Shown in pieces: positions 1 through 9,577 of a stretch of 64,000 nucleotides of DNA. Made by a program: the position numbers and the translations under genes. The DNA comes from Rachicladosporium sp. CCFEE 5018. Taxonomy: Eukaryota; Ascomycota; Dothideomycetes; Cladosporiales; Cladosporiaceae. The notes beneath the pieces were generated by a model, which searched no databases, had not been told where the DNA came from, and was given only the letters and a program-made list of their open reading frames with translations. Position 1 is the first letter of the stretch, and the number at the start of each line of letters is the position of its first letter. Location: assembly GCA_002077045.2 (NCBI GenBank), contig KZ111142.1, forward strand, positions 1,157,718 through 1,221,717, given 5' to 3'.

Positions 1-2
1 TA

Positions 3-215
3 AGTCCACGTAGATCTACTACCGCAAGCGCTGGACGTGGGAGGGGACGTGGTCGTGGCAGAGGTGCTGCGAGAGACAGGGGTGTTGCACGTGGAGGTGA
101 CGTCGGCCGAGGAAGAGGTAACGGGCGGGGAAGAGCGACTGGGCGGGGCAGAGGTGCTGCGCGAGGAAGGGCTGCTGCGACGAGTGGACGTCGAGCTGGG
201 CTTAGATCGGGATAA
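3..215 (+). CDS. 3' end of an RG-rich (GAR/RGG) protein, cut by the window edge
   Basis: One frame is open from the left edge to a TAA at 213-215 and encodes 70 residues dominated by Arg-Gly dipeptides (runs of GRGRGR, then GRGN, GRGRA, GRGRGAARGR). Such glycine-arginine-rich tails are known at the C-termini of nucleolar, Sm/LSm and other RNA-binding proteins and are methylated by PRMTs. The overlapping frame starting at 37 gives a Val/Glu-rich product with no recognisable features and is probably its shadow. The rest of the gene lies outside the window, so the parent family cannot be named. Confidence 0.45.
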   Translation, partial: SPRRSTTASAGRGRGRGRGRGAARDRGVARGGDVGRGRGNGRGRATGRGRGAARGRAAATSGRRAGLRSG

Positions 216-510
216 GGTGCTCATGTGTCACATGCCGGACGATTTGACTAATTGAATGAGACAATCGCAGCTTACCCTGTTGCTTATTTTCATGAGAAAT
301 CTCGTTGCCTGTGTTCAGTATGCTTGACTTGTTCAACACCACCGACTTGATCCTAGCCAATCTATGCATGGATGTAGCTTAGCCCAATGCCTTTGTTGGC
401 GCTGTCTTCGTCTTGTAAAGGGTACCCAATGCGGCTTCAGCAATCAATGCTTCGATAGTGCACTGGACGACGATACAGCACCTCAACAAGCGTCAGACAC
501 ACAGTCCAGT

Positions 511-1650
511 ATGGCTTACAGCAATGACGACTCCATGTTTGACGAGGAAGAAAAGTGGGAAGACCCAGCTGGCTTCGACGGCTACTGGGAAGAAGTCTTC
601 CTCTCAAATGACAAGGATTTGCCTGACGCTGGTTTCGCCACCAATACCCAGGATCCAGAGATGGACGCTGATGGAACAGACTCGGTGTACGAGGATGACT
701 GGTCGTCCGAGCAGACAGAGACTATGGATCAGCACGAAGGCCGGACCATTGGTGACGATCGCCCAGCACCCTTGGATTGGCAGACTGAAGACGAACGACA
801 GGGGTGGCAGCGTGCTTACGACGCAGCATTTCCAGTGATCGAAAGAATGAGTACTCTGGAGTTGGAGGACGCTTACAAACGACATCTACCGGAATCTCAA
901 ATCAACGTCGATAAGTTCAACAGGCTTAACGAGCTGACAGGATCAAAGTATGGTGTCTGGCCGCGCTCTCGATTGTGAGACAGGCAATCGCGGAGCGTAT
1001 TCGAGCCTCGCGCGAAGTATGCTCTGCCACAGAAACTGCCGCATTCAGCAAGAGCGTTTCCTGGACGACCGGTGTGGGTGTCTATGCCTACGCGTGACGA
1101 GTATCGTTATGGCGACATGAAACGCGACTTCGTGGTCACTCGGCGGCGGATAAGCTCAGTCAACTCTGACACCGAGACGCGTGAACAGCTTCTTCAGTGT
1201 CTTATCGAAGAGGCTGAGATGGCATCAGCGTTGTGCGCAGTTGCGATCAACGAAGCCGAACAGCAGAAGAAGGCTGGCTGGTGGGACAGCATGATTGGCA
1301 ACAAAGCGGCGTTGTCCGACGACAAACGGTCAGCGAAGCTTGAAAACTTGCGAAAAGCCGTGAAAGAGGCATGGGAGAAGGTTGATGAAGTGTATGCAGC
1401 GCGGGAAGCGAGACGAGAGGAACGACTGGAGGCTGAGAACGAAGAGGATAGGAGGTACGAGATGAGCGGCGGATTAGGAGAGGTCAGCGAGGACGATGAA
1501 TCAGTCTTCTCGCAAGACAGAGGCCTAAACAGGCCGAGATCTTCGGAAGAGTCGCGAGAGGGGCCGTCGAAACGACAACGGTCGACGATTACTGCAACGC
1601 CGCGATTTCCTTTGCGTGGTGTTCGAAGGAGGAGATACCGCAAAAGGTAG
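511..1650 (+). pseudogene. Uncharacterised acidic/coiled-coil protein with an in-frame TGA
   Basis: From the ATG at 511 (MAYSNDDSMFDEEEKWED) the frame is open to a TGA at 976-978. It then stays open in exactly the same frame to TAG at 1648-1650, which would give about 379 residues. The first part is acidic and Trp-rich. The second has a charged helical stretch (KLENLRKAVKEAWEKVDEVYAAREARREERLEAENEEDRR) and a basic C-terminus (RRRRYRKR). Only a 36-nt GT-AG interval would remove the stop in frame, shorter than normal fungal introns. The reading frame may also extend upstream to 364. No family is recognised. It may be a broken gene, a sequencing error, or two unrelated ORFs. Confidence 0.4.
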
Positions 1651-1966
1651 AGGCACGCGATGATTGAACGGAAGCCTTCCGCACTGGGCCGTCCTCAAGC
1701 CTTGTTCTCACTTCATATACGCGCACTCCACGACCTCCAACATCCGTAGTCTTACTCGGTATATCTCCATACATCGTTCTCAGTAGATCGTCCTCACGCG
1801 TTTCGACGTCGCCAGAGCTGGCCTTTGTAGTAGCCGATACCAACGATGCCACCCTCTTAAGCATGATCAGCCGCCGACCACTGGCATACCAGCCAATATC
1901 GGACGTTACTCGGTTGTTCTGTGCTCTCAAGAAAGCGCGAGCGACGTCCAAGCGCTCTGATGGCTC
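1589..1966 (-). CDS. Possible last exon of an unrecognised gene
   Basis: On the minus strand an open frame runs from a plausible 3' splice site (TTATAG, RC of 1967-1972) to TAA at 1589-1591. It encodes about 125 residues beginning EPSERLDVARAFLRAQNN and containing VRVYEVRTRLEDGPVR. Composition looks protein-like, but there is no in-frame ATG near the start, no clear upstream exon and no recognised domain. It overlaps the 3' end of the plus-strand ORF ending at 1650 by about 60 bases. Confidence 0.2.
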   Translation of the reverse strand, partial: EPSERLDVARAFLRAQNNRVTSDIGWYASGRRLIMLKRVASLVSATTKASSGDVETREDDLLRTMYGDIPSKTTDVGGRGVRVYEVRTRLEDGPVRKASVQSSRASTFCGISSFEHHAKEIAALQ

Positions 1967-3169
1967 CTATAATTGCTCAGGGAACTCGAACTACGATCTT
2001 GAGCGCACTCGTGGTGGGTAGTGACCTGCGTCTTATCATGAGTCTCTGCAAGCAGACGTCGATGCCGCAGAGCCGGAGTGTCCGTTACGAGCGACAACGG
2101 CTGGAATCAAGGATGCTACGCGCAGAAACGGAAGCTGAAGATTTACGGGGGTCGCCTCGAATGATATGTTGGGAAGTGGACTGTGGAAGGGGGAAGCCTG
2201 GTGAACTGGAGCGCATAATTGAAGCATTGTGTCTTGGTCGTATATTTCTACTATCTCGTACCTGTTGGCCCTGATCCCCAGTATGCGCATCTTTCGTGTA
2301 TTACAATGATGTACAGCAAATCTCCATGAGTGTGGTAAGATGCTGACGTTCAATGGGGCGCACGCTGGTGTGATGCACCTCACCGCTGTATCAGCTCCGT
2401 ATCGCCGTCACACACCGGACTCGAATTCGCGACCTTGCGCAGCTTGTAGAGGCGATTAGCGTGGTTCTCGCCACCGAGCTCGACGTCACCGGTGTACCGA
2501 GAACTTCGCGCGGCGTGCCGGAGTCTACGGCCGCAAAGCCCGAATTTGGGTATATATTCACGCAAACTCAACAGCTTCCAATGCAAACACAAATGGTCTA
2601 GCGGTTAAAGCGTTAGGTGTCACCAAGCTGTGCAGATACCGGGGTGGGTGACTTCGAGTACCCCGAGCCGGTAACCGTGCAGATAGACTTGCAACTTCAC
2701 GGTTGTCCACAGCACTGAGAACATGCTTGCCGGTAAGGGTCGAAAGGAAAAATCCCCCCCTCTCGTTTCTCTCAATTTTGATGATGTGGGTATGGTGGCG
2801 TTTCTCTTTTGCTGCACTCTGGCAACAGAGACATTATACCAGTACTACGATACTACAATTGACTCGCATGCGCGCGTCGAAAGGAAATGCATCTACTAGT
2901 GTCCATCTAGAGGAGAAGAGATCGGGATTCCTTCTGTTATGCTGAATGCGATTGACCAAGTGGAGCAATTCTCTTGCGTCAATGGGAGTGTGCTGAACGA
3001 AAGCGCTCTCGATTGTCAAGGATAGTGTCTATTGTCCTGCATGAAGATGTCTATTGTGTTGGAAAGGTCTATTGTATTCTATTGTCGAGCCAGATCTGGT
3101 AGGTTGGCAGCCACAACTTCACAGTCTCTTTGTTTGAACACTTCTCCTACTCCTTCTGTACGCGCAACC
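1967..3169. other. Non-coding stretch with a degenerate tRNA-like segment
   Basis: No convincing ORF is seen on either strand. At 2594-2608 there is a good tRNA A-box-like string (TGGTCTAGCGGTTA), and at 2651-2661 a near B-box (ACTTCGAGTAC). The acceptor arms do not pair, and the only T-arm-like stem (GGGGT 2641-2645 with ACCCC 2660-2664) would enclose a 14-nt loop. It is therefore at best a tRNA relic or a SINE-like piece. The right end holds the promoter of the gene at 3170. Confidence 0.4.
3028..3085 (+). promoter_or_regulatory. Four TCTATTGT motifs upstream of the gene at 3170
   Basis: TCTATTGT occurs at 3028, 3050, 3068 and 3078, all in one orientation, within 58 bp and 85-142 bp upstream of the ATG at 3170. 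A related CGATTGT is at 3010. ATTGT (ACAAT on the other strand) is the core bound by HMG-box/Sox-type regulators such as yeast Rox1. That this cluster is a binding site is inference. Confidence 0.3.
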
Positions 3170-3901
3170 ATGGATTCGCAAATGGAGATCGATCCCACGA
3201 CCGCACCTGTCCCCAAGAAAGGCTCTCGCATCCTCTGCCACAACTACGACAAGTTCTGGTTGATCCCAAGCAGTCATCGCATCCGCATCGTCGAATTCGT
3301 CGACAACCTGATCGTCGAGCCTGAACTTCGCACGAAGTTCCAAAACTCCTTCATCAACTACTGCTATCGGCAGATCAGCAGACTACAAAGGGCTGATACC
3401 AAGTGGTCGCCCTCAAGTACAAAGGAGATGGCGGAGCATGTTCTTGTTGTTTAGAGTAAGGATGTTACGGATTATGGGGAGTTTACGGGCTTGATGGAGG
3501 AATATGCCAAGGGAAGTTGGATTTCGGGACCGACGAAGGGATTGGCTCCTACAGAGGCACCGATTGGTACGTGTTCATTCGCATTTCCATTGTTCCTTAC
3601 AAGGGTGCGCTTCGTCTAACACAATGCAGAGAAAGCTGCGGTCAGGAGAGCCCAAGAGGCATTGCATACTCTCATAAGCAATCACCTCCGCCGCAACACT
3701 ACTATAGCCCTACCCGGGTCTGTCCCGGGCGGCAACCATGCGACCAGGCGTCGAAAGAAGCTTCGAGCCCGTCTAGATCGCGAGGAAGACGAGGAGGCTA
3801 TGGCGGATGCTGCGCAAAGCGTTGATCAGCTGGCATTGGGTCCGAGTTTCGACGAAGAACTGGATGAAGCCGTTGAGAACATGGGTAGACTTGGGCGGTA
3901 A
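3170..3901 (+). pseudogene. Two-exon uncharacterised gene with an in-frame TAG in exon 1
   Basis: Exon 1 runs 3170-3566 and exon 2 3630-3901. The 63-nt intron 3567-3629 has donor GTACGT, branch CTAAC and acceptor CAG. The splice joins ...TEAPI to EKAAVRRAQEALHTLISN in frame and ends at TAA. The whole is 223 codons, but a TAG at 3452-3454 interrupts exon 1 between EHVLVV and SKDVTDYGEFTGLMEEYAK. Since the frame after the TAG continues into a clean splice site and a well-formed second exon, the stop looks like a single nonsense change (for example CAG or GAG to TAG) or a base-call error. The C-terminal half is basic (RRRKKLRARLDREEDEE) then acidic. No domain is recognised. Confidence 0.5.
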
Positions 3902-4097
3902 TGTTGAGTGCTCTCTCCGTGATGCTATACAATGAGTAATTTGGCTCTGGTACACATGGGAGAAGCAGAGGCAGGCTTTGATAGTTTATTGAGAGACGCC
4001 GGTCGCTCACACTATGTACAAACGAATCGCCCAAAAACGCCACGCTAAGTCACGAATGCCTCCCACTTCCTTTCCCTCTCAGTTTCTCACCATTCCC

Positions 4098-5954
4098 TCA
4101 ACCCCACGGCGATTGCCCCTGCGACGGCGCCTGCCCCGGTCTCGGGAACACAGGCACCGTGTCGATCTGCTCCAAGCCTCCCATTGTGGCCTGCACAGGC
4201 TGAGTTTGCCATCCTTGTCCTGTACCTTGATTCACGAATGCGCTCTGTCGGAAGGGGTTCGTACCAGTCGGCTGCGCTGAGAGTGGGCTGGCTACGCCTT
4301 GCTGCTGTTGTGGAGGCTGCGGACGGGCGAAGGGGTTCGTTCCTGTTTGTTGTGGAGCTATGGGCTGAGGAGAGAAGGACTGTAGGGCGGAAACTTCGGG
4401 TATGGACTGCTGAGCCTGTAGTGGTGGTGGATAAGTCTGAGGTTGGCGGGCGAAGGGATTCGTGTTTTGACGCTGCAATGCGCTAGGTACCGGCTCAGGT
4501 TGACCAAAGTTGGCCGTTGCGGCGCCAATCGGCATCGAGCTTTGGCGGAAGGGATTGGTGGACTGCGGCTGTATAGGCTGCGCGGCTATAGGTGAAACGG
4601 GACTACCGAACGACTGGCTCGGCTCTTGGACGAAGGCACCGCCTGTCACGAATGACTGCTGCGGTTGTGGGCCGTAGCCTCCGAACCCTGCTCCTGTAGC
4701 TTGAGGTTGCATAGGTTGATACTGTTGCTGAGGCTCGGGCTGCTGCTGCTGTTGGATCTGTGGCTGCCCGAATGGGTTCGCACCTCCAGGACTACTTGCG
4801 AAGCCATTCATGGGCAAACCCTGAGGCTGACCATACGGCTGCTGCTGCTGCTGCTGTGCTATGAACCCAGTCTGCTGAGGTGCCGCAAACCCAGTCTGCT
4901 GGGGCGGGACTTGCTGCACGCTTTGCGCCATGGGCTGCTGATGCTGCTCAATACTGTCGAAGAAATCTATGAGATCTGGCGCGGGACCCTTTGCTTGGCT
5001 GACTGGTGCTGCACTCGATGCCATTGGCGCAGCACTTCCAGATGGTGCAGTAGACCGCACCACTGTCGGCTGACTCTTTGGCTGCGCAGCCGGCTTAACA
5101 AACGGTTTCCCAGATTGCTTAGCCTGCTGCTCAGCAACGTATTGCCGCCGATGCATGTCAAAGTCCTTGTCATCCAGATACTCCTGCAAGCTCTTGGCCA
5201 GACTGGTAGGCGCGTGCTTGATCTTGGGGATCTCAAGCCGCGTGAGCTGCTCAAATTGCCTGGCCACACTCAGAAACTGCACGACTTGGTCCGTCTGCTT
5301 GCAGAAAGTCTTGTAGATGCGGATTGATCGCTCGGCATCCGTCTTCGACATCTCGAAGTAGTGGCTGAGTACGTTCATCATGCCCTCGTTCTCCGCGTTG
5401 TACAGGTCCAGCAGATCTCGTGTGACCAGGCGAAAAGCAGTGAGCGAGATCTCGTTCTCGTCCTCATTCAGCAGATCGCACTTGACCAGATGTCTGACCT
5501 GATCTTGCACGATCTCCGTCTCTCGCAGAAGTCCCTTGTCCACCGCCAACATCTTCATATGACTCTGCCCTCGTGCCACATAGTCCGTCTTCGAGGCTGC
5601 AAATGCCTTTGCTCTCGACAGCAGATACTCGGAGTAACATCTTATGTTATGCCCTTGTGTCTGCACGTCCGTGAAGCTATTGATGGCCAGTCTGTGTGTG
5701 GGTGCCGCGCTCAGATATGCCAGTGTCACATCCGGCGCTCCTTCCTTGATCATGAGATGGACTATGATCAGCGACTTGAATGCGACCGTCCATGTTGCAT
5801 CCCGCAGGCGGTGCGTCAAGGTTCGGAACACCTCTGCGACCGCGGCCTCGCCCGACTGCGTCGCGATGAGGATATGCTCGACATACTTCGACTTTGGCGG
5901 CGCAAGCTTCACTTTCGTCCCGCCTTTTACTGATTTCTCGAACTTGCTCGACAT
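4098..5954 (-). CDS. ANTH-domain clathrin assembly protein (AP180/YAP1801-like)
   Basis: This 618-aa protein begins with a complete ANTH domain (about residues 1-280; start MSSKFEKSVKGGTKVKLAPP). The lysine-rich N-terminal patch is the known PI(4,5)P2-binding site of the family. The C-terminal half is disordered and Gln/Pro-rich, with repeated QQTGF units and five NPF motifs (NPFGQ, NPFRQ, NPFAR twice, NPFRQ), the ligands of EH-domain proteins such as Ede1/Pan1. It should act as an endocytic adaptor that recruits clathrin and SNARE cargo at the plasma membrane. It is a single exon with a start at the usual family position. It diverges from MSD1 across a 1 kb intergenic region. Poly-Gln tracts (for example at 4846-4857) may vary in length. 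Confidence 0.9.
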   Translation of the reverse strand: MSSKFEKSVKGGTKVKLAPPKSKYVEHILIATQSGEAAVAEVFRTLTHRLRDATWTVAFKSLIIVHLMIKEGAPDVTLAYLSAAPTHRLAINSFTDVQTQGHNIRCYSEYLLSRAKAFAASKTDYVARGQSHMKMLAVDKGLLRETEIVQDQVRHLVKCDLLNEDENEISLTAFRLVTRDLLDLYNAENEGMMNVLSHYFEMSKTDAERSIRIYKTFCKQTDQVVQFLSVARQFEQLTRLEIPKIKHAPTSLAKSLQEYLDDKDFDMHRRQYVAEQQAKQSGKPFVKPAAQPKSQPTVVRSTAPSGSAAPMASSAAPVSQAKGPAPDLIDFFDSIEQHQQPMAQSVQQVPPQQTGFAAPQQTGFIAQQQQQQPYGQPQGLPMNGFASSPGGANPFGQPQIQQQQQPEPQQQYQPMQPQATGAGFGGYGPQPQQSFVTGGAFVQEPSQSFGSPVSPIAAQPIQPQSTNPFRQSSMPIGAATANFGQPEPVPSALQRQNTNPFARQPQTYPPPLQAQQSIPEVSALQSFSPQPIAPQQTGTNPFARPQPPQQQQGVASPLSAQPTGTNPFRQSAFVNQGTGQGWQTQPVQATMGGLEQIDTVPVFPRPGQAPSQGQSPWG

Positions 5955-6957
5955 CTGTGGCCAGTCCGATGTAGCGAAATACGTCGGAATCTCGCCCTAT
6001 GGTGACTTTAGCAACCTGGAGCTGGTCATCGAGTGGGGACCTCAGCGGAGACCATTGCAGCGTATAGTGATAGTGCGCGATCCCCGAAGTCTCAGACTGG
6101 TAATGTCAACAGCTGTCAATACAAAAGATGCGGTGGCCGGTGAGCTGAGAGACGACTAAATGGCGTGGCGTTGGCGGGTGTGGCATGCGTACTCCATGTG
6201 CTACACGCACCATGAAGTTGGAAGCTCAATGCACAGACCTGCATAAAACTGCCGAGTGACATGCATAAACCGTAGAGCAAAGTCGATGGAGCAACTCAGC
6301 GACTGAGACCATCGTCCGCTTAAACACGACGCTATGGACGACATCATGCACTTTCACGAAACATTGAGAGTGATTGTTGTCTATTTGAGATTGGCTGCTA
6401 GAGTCGAGGATACAACAGTATATACGTTGCCACGCAGTCCTCTAGTCCCCTCTCGATGCCCTCCAAATCCAAGTGACAAGATCAGAGATGCCGCCTTCGC
6501 GTCCGTTGTAGTAACAAGAAGGGTGTGCCGAACGCAGATTTCACGCTGTCGTCGCAGCCGGGCGCTCGAGCCCTTAAGCCCAATGAAGGGAGTGCGTCGA
6601 ACACCCGATACTGGAGAGCAGTCTCATCTGGTACACGCTAAGCTTTCATCATCTGGGAGGAAGTCAGTGGCTGCTAGAGTCGGCCGGCGGAAAAGGGTGT
6701 GTACTTTGTATTGAATTGGAGGGTCATGGAGACGGAAAAGAACTGGTGCTGCCGGCGAGTTTGAAATGTGTGCATGCGGAACAGCGGGCGGAAGGCGGCC
6801 AAGCTAGACTGCTTTAGTACGAGTCCGACTTCACTCTGCTCTGTTCGAATGGTCGATAGTGATTCACTACGAACAGCCTATGCCACAACGCTAGAAGGCT
6901 TGCCATGAGTTTGACTTCAATAACTTGACGCGACGATTAGAAATTTGGCTTCGCTTG
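5955..6957. other. Intergenic region between divergent YAP1801-like and MSD1 genes
   Basis: This 1 kb stretch separates two divergently transcribed genes and presumably holds both promoters. The open frames inside (for example 6334-6714 on +) have no domain, biased composition or splice support, and I regard them as chance ORFs. Confidence 0.5.
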
Positions 6958-9089
6958 ATGTGCGTTACGGCGACTCGACTGAGCGCCAATCTCGCAGGAT
7001 GCCCATTTGGACCCGGCTTTCGAATCGCGTCGAGATGTCGGACGCCTTATTGGCGAAACTGTGCGACACAGCCCGATGATAGAGCGGTTACCGTACTGCC
7101 AGCTCTACGACGATGTCACAGCCATTCATTGCGCAGGGCGTCTGACGATGTCAGAATTACAGTCCTCAATCATTTCAAGCAGACTCGTGAGTAACGCGGC
7201 CATGAATATCAGAGGACAGGATCTGATTGGGTGCAGTCCATTTCCCGCCTGCCACATGCACGTTTGAGGAACTACGCGATGGCAATCGTATCGGCGAACA
7301 GATCACATTGCACGGCTATCTGGGCACACGACGTGACGCATCTAAGACGCTCACGTTCGCAGAGCTCCGCGATATGAAGCTCGCATCGACGATACAGCTC
7401 GTGTCGTCCCTGGCGTCGACATCCGATCCTGGCGTACCAGCATACGACGCGCTTCGCAGACTGACCACGCACTCGCCTGTTGCAGTCACAGGTACGCTGC
7501 AGCCACGCAAGGCTCCGAAGAAACCCTCAGAACATGCCTCTGGATTGATCACATCCGCCGAGATGCGTGTGGAATCTATTGTTCCGCTCAATGCATTTCC
7601 GGAAGACATCATCATGGCGCCAGAGACGGTGTTTCAAGCCGATCAGCGACATCTGCAGATACGCAATGAGCCTTCTCTACGTGAAGCATTAAGGTTCCGA
7701 AGTAAAGCGGCTCACATTATTCGAGATGAGCTATGTGACAAACATGACTTCATCGAGATTGAGACGCCCCTTCTCTTCAAATCTACTCCCGAAGGTGCGC
7801 GAGAGTTCCTGGTGCCCACTCGAGTGCCTGGCATGGCGTATGCTCTACCTCAGAGCCCACAACAGTACAAGCAGATCATGATGGCGAGCGGCATTCCGCG
7901 ATATACGCAGATTGCGAAGTGCTTCCGCGATGAGGATCTGCGAGCAGACAGACAGCCGGAGTTCACCCAAGTCGATCTCGAGATGGCGTTCGCAAGTGGC
8001 GAAGACGTCATGCAGATTGTCGAGTCTGTCGTTAAGAGACTGTGGGTTGAGATGCTGCATCAGAAGGATATGCCTAAGGCATTTCCCCGCATGTCATACA
8101 ATGAAGCAATGTCGAAGTACGGCTCAGACAAGCCTGATCTTCGTCTTGGGTCTGAGATCCACAGAGTGGAGTACATGCTGCCAGTCGACCTTATCGGCAA
8201 GATCGGTCCACTCGCGAGTCCTGCAGTGGATGTCATGAAGATTCCCATCAGCGAAGATCCCTCAGCTACCATGGTGTTCGTCAACACCTTCATGGACTCG
8301 CCTGAAGCTCAACCATTCATCAACAACCCACATGGTCAACCCGGCATCTTCGTCATCGACTCGCGCAAGCCACTACAAGGCATGCAAGTCTTTGGCTTCG
8401 AAGCGGCCGAACAGGTCGAAGAGCTCCTCTCACTCGAAGACGGTGACCTGGTTGTTCTACAAGCGCGACCTAACGCTCCATTCGCCGGCGGATCTACACC
8501 GATCGGTAACCTCCGCCTCGCCTTACACAAAGCTGCGGTAGCACAAGGCCTCCTCTCAGCACCAACGGGCTTCGCCTTCACATGGATCATCGAGTTTCCC
8601 CTCTTCTCGCCCACTACCGATGCTGAGCCAGGTCAAGGCGGCTCTGCAGGTCTAGCCTCCACGCATCACCCTTTCACCTCCCCCAAGACATCCGCAGACG
8701 TCGATCTCCTGCTTACAGACCCCCTGAGCGTGGTAGCAGACCACTACGACCTCGTTGTCAACGGCGTCGAACTCGGCGGCGGGAGTCGCCGAATCCACAA
8801 AGCGGACATGCAGAAGTACGTTCTGCAGGAGATCCTCAAGATTAGCGATGAGCGGCTTGGAGATTTTGCGCATCTGCTTGAGGCGCTTCGGGCTGGGTGT
8901 CCGCCACACGCTGGGCTGGCGCTGGGTTTTGACCGGCTGGTTGCGGTGATGTTGGGGAAGGAGAGTGTGAGGGATGTGATTGCTTTTCCGAAGACTGGGA
9001 GGGGCGAGGATGCGATGGTGAAGAGTCCGACGAGGATGACGGAGGGGCAGTTGGAGACTTATCATTTGAGGCTCAGGGATTCGAAGTGA
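6958..9089 (+). CDS. MSD1: Mitochondrial aspartyl-tRNA synthetase
   Basis: Proposed exons are 6958-7186 and 7237-9089, with a 50-nt intron 7187-7236 (donor GTGAGT, acceptor CAG) joining ...HFKQT to LHFPPATCTFEELRDG in frame. Exon 1 supplies an Arg/Ser/Ala-rich, acid-poor leader (MCVTATRLSANLAG...), consistent with a mitochondrial presequence. The body has an N-terminal OB-fold anticodon-binding domain (EQITLHGYLGTRR). It also has the class II catalytic core, with motif 2 (FRDEDLRADRQPEFTQVDLEM) and motif 3 (GLALGFDRLVAVM). An insertion characteristic of bacterial/mitochondrial AspRS lies between them. It charges mitochondrial tRNA-Asp. The exon 1 start is inferred and could lie further 5'. 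Confidence 0.9.
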
Positions 9090-9497
9090 AATGCATGTAC
9101 AAGAGACAGAGCTGGTCGCAGTTTCTACTGTCCAGAGGAATGCCACCAAACTAGGTCACCTTCTCCAATTCTATCGAGTGCTACTGTGCGTGCATTAGCT
9201 TGCCCGCAACGGCAAAGTGCTACATGGTCATGGGAGCCCCGAGACCAGATGGAATACATCAAGTCACACACTCTCTCGGCAACGGCTAGTGGCCAGTCTA
9301 TTGCTGCAGGTAGCTTTGTAGTAGCATAGGAACGCTGAAATTTGTAGAGAGGCGAATATGACTTGAAGCTCAAACTGCTGTTCAACAGCCTACCACCCCA
9401 AAGACTGACTCCGGTTTCTGTTGAGTGGCTGTGCACCAGGCTATCTGTCCATGAATCCTGTTCAGACCCAGCTTCCGTCCAAAAGGCCGCCACAGGA

Positions 9498-9577
9498 TCA
9501 TATCGTTTGCGTTGCATGTTCCGACACCACGGCAGGGTCATATCGTTTGCGATGCGTGCACTGACACCGCTCAGAGT
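9498..9577. repeat. Two-copy imperfect 40-bp tandem repeat
   Basis: TCATATCGTTTGCG recurs at 9498 and 9538, with similar downstream sequence (GACACCAC / GACACCGC). It falls at the extreme C-terminal coding end of the minus-strand Clr5 gene. Confidence 0.5.

Noticed and set aside
2587..2671. tRNA gene suggested by A-box and B-box-like strings
   Set aside because: The acceptor arms (2587-2593 and 2665-2671) do not pair, and the only T-arm stem would enclose a 14-nt loop. At best it is a relic.
4665..5327. 220-aa plus-strand ORF opposite the YAP1801-like gene
   Set aside because: Leu/Arg/Cys-rich antisense shadow of the ANTH and Gln-rich coding sequence.
6334..6714. 126-aa ORF in the YAP1801-MSD1 spacer
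   Set aside because: Composition is random-looking, with no family and no splice signals.
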